From the NCBI GenBank assembly GCA_030681615.1, contig JAUXSA010000067.1, forward strand, positions 1 through 64,000: a stretch of 64,000 nucleotides of DNA. Direction: 5' to 3'. Each line of letters starts with the position of its first letter. Position 1 is the stretch's first letter. Source of the DNA: Bacteroidota bacterium (GTDB taxonomy: Bacteria > Bacteroidota > Bacteroidia > B-17B0 > Aurantibacillaceae). The notes under the pieces were generated by a model, which searched no databases, was not told the DNA's origin, and saw only the letters and a list, made by a program, of their open reading frames with translations. Of this stretch, positions 37,301 through 45,900 are shown one piece after another. A program made the translations under genes and the position numbers.

Positions 37301-37572
37301 CGGTAATTTACAAAACCTTAGGCATTGGTAAGCTTATAGGGATGCCTGTTCCGGGCACAGGTACTGCGGTTTGGTGGGAAAATTTACAGGATAAAGAATT
37401 AACTTTTGGTATTCCACAAGTTGGTGTAGTAGATATGAATGGTAAATATTATGAGAATACTAACCTTGAACCGGATATTAAACAAACACTTGATCCTAAG
37501 TTTGCATTAAAAGGCCGTGACCAACAATTAGAAAAAGCAGTGGAAGAGCTATTAAAGACCATTAAAAAGTAA
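34324..37572 (+). CDS. Tricorn protease homologue (peptidase S41)
   Basis: A 1082-aa exported protease (signal peptide MNRFIFTALFLTCFAFSQ). Residues about 20-560 are PD40/WD40-like beta propeller blades (repeated SPDGKWI-type motifs). A linker with a charged helix (VEEKKKEVEKANELK) follows, then the core C1 domain, a PDZ domain (near 800-880) and the S41 C2 domain. The tricorn catalytic set is visible: Ser768-His769 in NASHTGC, and Ser987-Asp988 in NYSDGH, the nucleophile. Such enzymes degrade peptides of about 6-12 residues; here in the periplasm. It is monocistronic as far as can be seen. Confidence 0.92.
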   Translation: MNRFIFTALFLTCFAFSQKAETPLWMRYPSISPDGKQIAFSFKGDLYKVDAAGGMATVLTLSEGHDFMPVWSPDGKWISFASDRFGNYDVFIMPAEGGNAKRLTYYSTPDFPYCFTPDGSQVYYGSTRVDVNTSVVFPSGRLPELYSVPVTGGKESMVTSWPMEDVKLDASGNKFLFHDKKGGEDQWRKHHTSSITRDIWMYEKNSDTYTKLSDFEGEDRNPVLQKNDDVFFLSEKSGTYNIWKFNLKDPSNKTQITKYEKDPVRFLSSSQDGVLCFGYDGEIYTMLQNGEVKKVAITIITDDRFNKQKNYVQNTGATEMSVSPNGKEVAFILRGEVFVTSVEGGTTKRITNTPEQERSIDFSPDGRSIVYAAEKNNIWGIYQTSLTRKEESYFFNSTVLKEETIIKSSKESFQPKYSPGGDEVAFLEDRTAVKIVNLKTKLVREILPANKNYSYSDGDQWFDWSPDGKWLLVNYLEDNNWLSQVGLIETTGKGKLINLSQSGYDNSNPKWMCGGKMMIWFSNRHGMKNHASHGTQSDVYGQFFNKEFYESFKLSSDEYALIKEVEEKKKEVEKANELKSLKTATAIVTETKLNDIKIDMEGLWDRKERLTIHSSDLADAVMTENGDHLYYLCKFEKGYDLWVNNIKDNETKLFLKLGAHSVGNLAIDKSGKHLFLMADGKLVKVVIANKEKKDISFKAEMELRTAEEREYFFEHVWRQVNNKFYVSNLQGTDWNYYKKQYEKFLPYINNNRDFAEMLSEFLGELNASHTGCRANPKFENPDETAALGVFYDESFTGNGMKIIEVMDKSPLLTATTPIKAGVVIEKIDGVTIDHKKVNYWELLNRRAHKTILLSLFDSQTGKRWDETIKPITLAEQGELLYQRWIKKRQEETEKLSGGKLGFMHVRAMDNEGFRAFYEQTLGKYPNKEGLVVDTRFNPGGWLHDDLATFLGGKKYLDFIPRERKIGEEPGHKWRKPSAVLMCEGNYSDGHMFPVIYKTLGIGKLIGMPVPGTGTAVWWENLQDKELTFGIPQVGVVDMNGKYYENTNLEPDIKQTLDPKFALKGRDQQLEKAVEELLKTIKK

Positions 37573-37867
37573 AATAATAGGTTTTATTTTTAATTTTCTT
37601 ACATTACTTGCTGTCAAAGGATTTCAGAGCTTCTTTTTTCTGTTAAAAACATGCTTATTTGTTACATTAACGCTATTTGGCAAAAGAAAATAGTGTTATT
37701 GTTAATAAAATGTGTACATTTGTGGAACTTCTTTAGAAGATTGTATCTCAATCACGTTTGTAACACCTTAATTGCAATTCGATTCAACTTTACATTTTTC
37801 TTAGATCAAAACAAAAAATGCTTGGCCAAAAGTCATGCGTGTAAATTTATAAACGAAAAAACAATTA
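37573..37867. other. Long leader region before rhlE
   Basis: About 295 bp without a gene. A perfect -7 element TACATTTG (37715-37722) has no good -33 partner. If used it gives a leader of about 140 nt ending at rhlE, containing cttctttagaag, an inverted repeat. Long leaders are known in cold-shock genes. The track ORF 37651-37896 overlaps this promoter and rhlE and is rejected. Confidence 0.45.
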
Positions 37868-38998
37868 ATGACATTTTCAAACTTAAGACTTATTAAGCCA
37901 CTAGTCCTGGCATTAGACAAAAAAGGGTATACTACACCCACCCCCATTCAGGAACAATCCATCCCACATATATTAGCAGGAAAAGATATTTTTGGTTGCG
38001 CACAAACAGGTACAGGTAAAACAGCAGCATTTGCATTACCCATTTTACAATTATTATCAGAAAGAAAAACAAATCAAAATCCACGCACAATTAAAGCGTT
38101 AATATTAGCGCCAACCCGCGAACTTGCTTCGCAGATAAGCGAAAATTTTGCAGCTTATGGTTATAATTTAGGTATTTCGCATTGCACCATTTTTGGTGGC
38201 GTATCGCAAGGGCCACAGGTTAATAATTTAAGAAGAGGCGTAGATGTGTTGATAGCAACTCCAGGCCGTTTATTAGACCTTATGAACCAGGGATTTGTAA
38301 AACTAAACAATATTGAATTTTTTGTATTGGATGAAGCAGATCGCATGCTGGATATGGGTTTTATTAATGATATTAAAAAGATCATTCCAAAACTTCCCGC
38401 AAAACGTCAAACTTTATTTTTCTCTGCCACTGCAGCTCCGGATATTATGAAATTAGCTAATACGATCCTTAAAGATCCTGTTAGTGTGGCAGTTACGCCT
38501 GTTTCTTCTACAGCAACTTTGGTAACCCAAACAGTTTATTATGTTAAAAAAGAAAATAAACGCCTTTTATTGAAGCACGTTTTAAGCAACGGTAAGATAG
38601 AACATGCTCTGGTTTTCACGCGTACCAAGCGTGGAGCCGATAAAGTGGCCAAAGATCTTAACGCAATGGGTGTTTCTGCGGAGGCAATCCACGGAAATAA
38701 ATCACAAGGTGCAAGAGAAAGAGCATTAAAAGGCTTTAAGAACAGAACTATTCGTATATTAGTAGCCACAGATATTGCATCGAGGGGAATTGATGTAGAT
38801 AAATTATCACACGTAATTAACTACGAAATTCCTGAGCAGGCAGAAACTTATGTTCACCGTATTGGGAGAACAGGTAGAGCCGGCGAATCGGGAGTAGCAA
38901 TGTCGTTTTGCACACATGAAGAAATGCCATATTTAAAAGACATAAATAAATTAATCAAGAAAAATATTGAGGTTGTATCTACTCATCCATTTAATTAA
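37868..38998 (+). CDS. rhlE: DEAD-box ATP-dependent RNA helicase, RhlE type
   Basis: A 376-aa RNA helicase with the full motif set: Q motif (YTTPTPIQEQSIP), I AQTGTGKT, Ia PTRELA, II DEAD, III SAT, V ATDIASRGID and VI HRIGRTGR. The short C-terminus after motif VI (about 35 aa) places it with RhlE-like proteins. The csp gene follows on the same strand after 72 bp, so the pair probably resolves RNA structure at low temperature. RhlE also has roles in ribosome assembly. Confidence 0.93.
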   Translation: MTFSNLRLIKPLVLALDKKGYTTPTPIQEQSIPHILAGKDIFGCAQTGTGKTAAFALPILQLLSERKTNQNPRTIKALILAPTRELASQISENFAAYGYNLGISHCTIFGGVSQGPQVNNLRRGVDVLIATPGRLLDLMNQGFVKLNNIEFFVLDEADRMLDMGFINDIKKIIPKLPAKRQTLFFSATAAPDIMKLANTILKDPVSVAVTPVSSTATLVTQTVYYVKKENKRLLLKHVLSNGKIEHALVFTRTKRGADKVAKDLNAMGVSAEAIHGNKSQGARERALKGFKNRTIRILVATDIASRGIDVDKLSHVINYEIPEQAETYVHRIGRTGRAGESGVAMSFCTHEEMPYLKDINKLIKKNIEVVSTHPFN

Positions 38999-39070
38999 TC
39001 AGATACAGAAATAATAAAACAAATAAATAAACCAGTTTGGTGTAAGAACCAAACAAAAAACAACAACAAA

Positions 39071-39259
39071 ATGAAAACAGGAGTAGTAAAATTCTTTAAC
39101 GAAGCAAAAGGCTTTGGATTTATTAAAGAAGACGGTGGACAAGAAATCTTTGTACACGCATCAGGATTAAAAGAAGATATTCGTGAAAACGACAATGTAG
39201 TATTTGAAATCCAAGAAGGAAAAAAAGGCTTAAACGCTGTTAACGTTAAGTTAGCTTAA
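39071..39259 (+). CDS. csp: Cold-shock protein (CspA family)
   Basis: A 62-aa single cold-shock domain: TGVVKFFNEAKGFGFI carries RNP1 (KGFGFI) and EIFVHASGL carries RNP2 (IFVHAS). It binds single-stranded nucleic acids and melts RNA structure. Slightly shorter than the E. coli proteins, usual for Bacteroidota. It lies between rhlE and a strong terminator. Confidence 0.95.
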   Translation: MKTGVVKFFNEAKGFGFIKEDGGQEIFVHASGLKEDIRENDNVVFEIQEGKKGLNAVNVKLA

Positions 39260-39284
39260 TCTTTTTTTAGATTTCCTGCTTATT

Positions 39285-39316
39285 AAAAAAGCCTCTCATT
39301 TCTGAGAGGCTTTTTT
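39285..39316 (+). terminator. Rho-independent terminator after csp
   Basis: Perfect 14-bp stem AAAAAAGCCTCTCA / TGAGAGGCTTTTTT with a 4-nt loop and T-tract, 25 bp after the csp stop. Confidence 0.9.
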
Positions 39317-39471
39317 ATTTTCCGGGAGCCTGGATTAATTAAAAGAATTTAGAAATTATACGATATTGCATTTAATGGGATATTTGTTGAGTGAATGCTA
39401 TTATTGGGTTAGGGAAATTCTTGTTTTTTTTGTTAAAATCTCTTATTTTCAGTAACTTAAAACATCTCCAA

Positions 39472-39966
39472 ATGAAAAAAATCTATATTTTATTTTTTTT
39501 GACCTTTACTTGGTTTATTTCCAAGAGCCAAAATCCAAACATTCCATTTGAAAATATAAAACAGCTGATCAAACTAGCAGATCCAAAAGTAAATATTGAT
39601 GATAAATTAATTATTGTTTCGTTTTGGACACCAGCCAATAATGAAAGCCGTGACCTTAATAAAGAGATCAAAAGAGTGCAGAATATTTATCAGGTAGCAA
39701 AATTAAAAGGAGGTACTAAAGGACTTTACTTTTTTAACTATTGCGTTGCCGAAGATGTTTTGAATTATAAAGTAGCTTTAAAACGCGACAGTCTGGATGC
39801 AAGATCAAGTCTGATTCAAAACGAAAATAATAAGGAGCTCATAAATAATGTGAGTGTTGCACAGGTTCCACTAACGATCTTATATAACAGTGCTGGAGAG
39901 GTTCTTGAAAACAGCATAAAAAAAGAAGATGTTTTTAAATTGATCTCAAAACAAATAACCAGGTAA
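39472..39966 (+). CDS. Secreted thioredoxin-fold protein lacking CxxC
   Basis: ATG 39472 opens MKKIYILFFLTFTWFISKSQ, a signal peptide; the track's 27 upstream codons are not supported. The 164-aa protein follows a thioredoxin-like plan: IIVSFWTPANNES where active enzymes have WCxxC, and VPLTILYNSAGEVL containing the cis-proline. Neither cysteine of the redox site is present, so it is not a classic disulfide oxidoreductase. The giant SprB-like gene begins 1 nt after its stop, so the two are almost surely cotranscribed. A chaperone or binding role for its partner is inferred. Confidence 0.75.
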   Translation: MKKIYILFFLTFTWFISKSQNPNIPFENIKQLIKLADPKVNIDDKLIIVSFWTPANNESRDLNKEIKRVQNIYQVAKLKGGTKGLYFFNYCVAEDVLNYKVALKRDSLDARSSLIQNENNKELINNVSVAQVPLTILYNSAGEVLENSIKKEDVFKLISKQITR

Positions 39967-39967
39967 T

Positions 39968-42900
39968 ATGAAAAAAATTATATCAATTAGTTTACTATTA
40001 TTACTTGGCTTTAGCAAGGCAAGTTTTTCGCAGGTAACAGCAACACAGTGCAGCCAAGCCGTTAATATTTGTAGTAATGCAAGTTTTGGTATCAACCCAA
40101 ATGGCAATGGCACCCTTCCTCCTTCAGGTTCATTTGGAAATCCAAGTAATGCAACTTTTCCGTTGACAGGAGTTGGTGGTTTTGGTTGTTTATTATCAGG
40201 GGCTTTAAATAGTACATGGATGATTATCAATGTGCAAACTACAGGTATACTTGAATTTTCTTTTGGTGCTGGTGCTATTAATCCGCAGGCAGGTTGTTAT
40301 GACTGGATCATGTATCCATATACAAATAACTGCGCGCAAATTACAGGTGGCACCATAGCTCCTATTCGTTGTAACTGGAACTCAATGTGTAGCGGTGGTA
40401 CAGGAATTGCCAATACAGTTCCTGCCGGAGGAACTGCGGCAGATTTCCCTCCTGGCTTGGCCGTAACCTGTGGACAAAAATTTATTGTTTGTTTTTCTAA
40501 TTACAGCAGTGTAACTACAAATGTGAACTTAAACTTTTTCGGATCTGCGCAAGTTAGTTGTAATCCAATTCCAAACCCTTTAACTTTAGGCAATCAAACT
40601 ATTTGCCAGGGTAACTCAGTTAACTTAACCGTTACTGGTTCTGCAGGAAATACTTATACATGGCAACCGGGTAACTTAAATGGAAATACAATTTCTGTTT
40701 CACCAACTGTAACTACAACTTATTCTGTTGCAGGTAGTGGTGGTTGCGGAAGTGTTACAGGAAATACAACTGCTGTTGTTACCGTTAATCAATCAAATGC
40801 AAATTTTACAACTGCTAACTCAGGTCCGGGTGGCGCGGGCGATCCAACACCGGCGCAACAATGTTTAACCGGCAACTCATTTAATTTTACAAGTGCTTTA
40901 GCGGGCGGAACACACCAATGGAATTTTGGTCCTGCTGCCACTCCGCTTACATCAACAGCCGCAAACCCAACAAATGTTACTTTTAATACACCGGGCATTT
41001 ATACAATTTCGCATACAGTTACCAACGCGCCTTGTGTGCAAGTGATCACACAAACTGTAAATATTAGTCCAATGCCTTTAGCAACAGTAACAAATACAAA
41101 TCCTATTTGCTCACAAAATAACGGAGCTATACAAATAAATAACACATCACCTGCAGGACAAACTGTTGTTGGTTTTTCTGTTAACTCTGTTGCTATTCCT
41201 TCTCAAACATTAACAGGATTAGGTGCCGGATCTTATGTTGTTTCTATGGTAAATAATTTTGGTTGTACATTTTCACTTACAACTAATTTGGCCAATACAC
41301 CCGGTATTACAAATGTAGGTTTAACTGCTGTGAACGCGCCATGTGCCGGAAATGCAGGTATTGTTAACGTTGGAGCAGTAACCGGAGGATCTGCGCCGTA
41401 TCAATATAATATTAATGGCGGCCCTTTTGGAACAGGAACATCATTTACCAGCTTAGCGCCCGGCACTTATACAGTAGGTGTGCTTGATATTAATAACTGT
41501 CCGTTTACAAAAACGATAACTGTTGTAGGATCACTCCCTCCCACCAACGTAACCTTTACCACTTCCCCTACAGCCTGTGTGGGCAATACAGGGGTGTTGG
41601 GTATAACAGGCGTAACAGGCGGCGTAGCCCCCTTTACTTTTAGCGTTAATGGAGTAACAACGGGATCAGTAACAAATAGTTTAGCAGTAGGCCCTAAGAC
41701 GATAACAGTAAAAGATGTGAATGGTTGTACGTTTACTATTACAGCCAATATACCTATGGTAACGGGCCCAACAGCAGCCACCATTGCAGTTACCCCTGCA
41801 GCCTGCGGTAATGCAAATGGAAGTGCAACAGTTACTAACGTAACAGGCGGTGCGCCAGGATACCAATACTCCTTTAATGGCGGGCCATTTGTTGGTAGTA
41901 CCATTCAGGGCGGTATGCTAGCCGGCCCAAAAAATGTAGTTATTATAGATGTGAACCAATGTACATTAACGGTAAACTTTAATATAGGTAATACAGGCTC
42001 CCCTGCTTCAGCAATTGCAACACTAACCAATGTAAGTTGTTTTGGCGGTACAAACGGAGGGTTTAGCTTAACAACCAGTGGAGGAACACCAGGATATAGT
42101 TACACGTTAACGCCAGGTAACATCACTAACGGTTTTGGGGTTTATACAAATTTAACAGCACAAGCATACACTGTAAATGTAAAAGATGCTTTAGGTTGTA
42201 TTACAACAGTTACAACAACCATAGGCCAGCCAAGCGCTCTAACATTAACAGTAAGTTCGGTTCAGCCATCTTGTAATGGTGGCAATAATGGCACCGTTAC
42301 AGCAACGGCAGGCGGTGGAACAAGTCCATATTCATACAACATCAATGGAGGGCCCAACCAACCAGGCAATATATTTACAACTAATATCTCAGCGGGTGCT
42401 TATAACGTAACGGTTATAGATAACTTAGGTTGTTCATTAAGTCAAACAGTTGCAGTTACTCAGCCCTTGCCTATAACATTAACACTTACAAGTGTACCTG
42501 CCAATTGCTCTAGCGCAAACGGTTCGGCAAGTGTTGCGGCCAGTGGAGGCACTCCAATTTATACTTACACCTGGTTACCACTTGGAGGTAACAGTGCCCA
42601 ATCAAGCAGTGTTGTGGCAGGAAATTACACAGTAACGGTAAAAGACACGAAGAACTGTACAGTTACAGGTGTTGTTACAGTAAGTGCCACTCCGGGAGGA
42701 ACAGCAGTAATTACCAATACAAGTAACGTTACTTGTTTTGGTGCTGCCAACGGAAGCCTGACAGCTAACATGATCGGTAACGTAACAGCACCATTAACTT
42801 ATTCATGGAGTAATACTTCTATCTTACAAACAACGGGGCCTTTAGCTCCCGGCAACTATACGGTAACAGTTACCGACTTCTTTGGTTGTAAATCAACCAC

Positions 42901-45900
42901 AGTTGGAACAGTGACCCAGCCAAGCTCATTGACCCTTGTTCCTGCCAGCTCACCAGCCTTATGTTTTGGTGGGGCAACAGGAAGCGCCAGCGTTATTGCA
43001 GCAGGCGGTACCCCGGGTTATAATTACTTGTGGTCACCCGGTGGAGGAACAACAAGTGTTGTTTCAGGTTTATTTGCCGGAACATACAGTGTACAATTAA
43101 CCGATGCTAATGGTTGTACGATCACAAGAACAGTGAACGTTACCCAACCAACATCAGTAACAATTAATACAAGTACCTTAACAGCAAACTGTAACCAGGC
43201 AAATGGTGTAGCTTCTGCAACCGCTGTTGGGGGAACAGGACCTTATACCTATACATGGAGCACCAGTTTTGTTGGCCAAACATTATCTAACGTTACCGCG
43301 GGAACCTATACCGTTCAGGTAAAAGATGCCAACGGATGTTTATATACTTTAGCGGCAACCGTTCCTAACGCTTCTGGTCCTGCCATCGGTATCAGCAGCT
43401 TTACCAACCCAAGTTGTTTTGGTGGTAATAATGGAATTGCCACAACAACAATAAGTGGTGGTACACCCGGTCCGGGCTTCCCGATCTATAGTTGGAGCAA
43501 CGGACAAAATACAGGAACAGCAACTAACTTATTAAATGGCGTATATACAGTAACATTAACCGATGCTACAGGTTGTATCGCATCAGCCAGTGTAACTATT
43601 ACCCAACCAACTTCATTAACATTAATTGTTACAGGAACCAATCCAAAATGTTTTAACGCTACTAACGGTTCTGCTAACGCAGGTGTGTTAGGTGGAACCC
43701 CTGGATATACTTATGCATGGCTTCCTGCACCAGGCGCAGGTGGAACAACAGCCACACCAAGTGGTATGGGTCCAGGTAACTATGGTGTAACAGTAACAGA
43801 TAGTAAAGGATGTGTTATACAGGGTACTGTGAATTTAGCAAACCCTGCACAAATGTTATCAAGTGTAACAACCACTGCTGCTACCTGCTTTAACGCTTGT
43901 AATGGTTTAGCTGTTGGTTCTGTAACAAATGCAATTGGTGCTGTTTCTTACTTCTGGACCGGTGGTCCTGTTCCATTAACAACTCAAAATGTGAGCGGTC
44001 TTTGCGCAGGAACTTATACCATGTTAGCAACCGATCAAAATACATGTACATCAACAACTGTTTTAAATATCACCCAACCACCTTTATTAACAGTTAGCTT
44101 AAGCGCTGTTGGAAGTGTTAGTTGTAGTGGTGGAAGTAATGGTTTTGCTACAGCCTCGCCAAGTGGTGGAACGCCGGGTTATACTTACAACTGGAGCAAC
44201 TCTCAAACAACGGCAACAAGTAATAACTTAATAGCGGGCAGCTATACAGTAACTGTTACAGATACTAAATCTTGTACAGCTACTGCAGTGGCAGTTATAA
44301 ATCAACCTGCAGGCTTAACAGCTAATATTACCGGAACCAACATTACCTGCTTTAATTTAAATAACGGTATTGGTAATGTGAGTTACGCTGGTGGTACAGG
44401 TATACCAAATATATTATGGCAACCAAGTTTAGGAACTACCCAGTTAACAAATAACCTAGCTCCGGGAACACATACAGTAACATTAACAGATGGTAACGGT
44501 TGTATTATCACAAAAACAATTACACTTACCCAGCCTACACAGTTAGTAGTAAATACTTTCTCGGGAACCACAAATTGCGGCCAGGCAAACGGAACAGCAT
44601 CTTGTGTTGCAAGTGGGGGTGCGGGTGGATATACTTACCAATGGAGTTCTAACCCTAGTTTTACAAATACAATTATAAATAACGTTACCCAAGGCGCCTA
44701 TACTATTACTGTTACTGACGCTAACAATTGTAATGTAAGTGGTATTGCTATTATTAATGATATCGCCGGACCAACGGTTGCTGTTACTAATACAGTAAAT
44801 GTAACTTGTTTTGGTTTAGCAAATGGTGGGGCCACGGTTTCTGCCAGTGGTGGTGTTGGAACATTAACTTACCTATGGTCTTACTTAGCACAAACCACAC
44901 AAAACGTAAGTAACTTACCAAACGGTTTACATAGTATTACTGTTACCGATGCTGCCAATTGTGCGGCAAGTACAACAGTTAATATTACACAACCTGCACA
45001 ATTAGTAACCGCAATAGGTTCTGTAACCAATGTAGCTTGTAGCGGCCAGTTCAATGGTGCGGCGCAAATGCTTGCTGTGGGAGGTACAACTAACTACGCT
45101 TACTTATGGTCGCCTACAGCACAAACCAACTCAGTATTGACTGGTGTACAAAGTGGCGTTTACTCTTGTACTGTTACAGACGCAAACAATTGTACAAGTA
45201 CCAAAACGGTAAACATCGCTCAGCCAAATCCTTTATTAATAACTACAAACACAGTTATTCCTAATCTTTGTAATAGTTTTAGTACAGGTATTGTAAATAC
45301 AAGTATTACCGGTGGGTCTCCAACCTATACACTTACATGGACACCTGTTCAACCTGCTAACCCTATCATTACAAACTTAGGGGCAGGTTCTTATAGCTTA
45401 GCTGTTCTTGATGCTCAGGGCTGTACAACAAATAGTGTTTACACATTAGTAGATCCTCCTGCATTAGTGATACAATCAACTGCTACTACACAGGCTACTT
45501 GTGGTAACTCAAATGGTACTGCAAGTGTAAGTGTTACGGGTGGTTCTCCGGCTTATGCTTATAACTGGAATACTTCTAACCCGCAGTTAACGGCTGGTGC
45601 TACAGGTTTACCTCCCGGACAATGGGTATTAACTACAACCGATAGTAAGGGTTGTGTAATTACTGCCTCGGTAAATGTTACTGCCGCTGCTTTACCTTCT
45701 GTTAGCGCTGTATCAAATAACATTAGCTGCGCTAATATGAGCAATGGTAGTGCAACATTAACGGCAAGCGGCGTGGGTGGTTTTTCATATAACTGGATGC
45801 CTACAGGTTTAACAACTGCTATCATTAATGGACTTGGGCCTGCTATTCATACCGCAACTGTTACTGATCTTAATGGTTGTAAAACATTTACAAGTGTAAA

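Noticed and set aside
37651-37896. Plus-strand ORF of 81 aa before rhlE
   Set aside because: It overlaps the rhlE start in another frame and covers the likely -7 element; composition is not protein-like.
41467-41904. Minus-strand ORF of 145 aa inside the SprB-like gene
   Set aside because: Antisense shadow of the stretch with higher GC; Val/Thr/Pro-rich low-complexity product with no start context.
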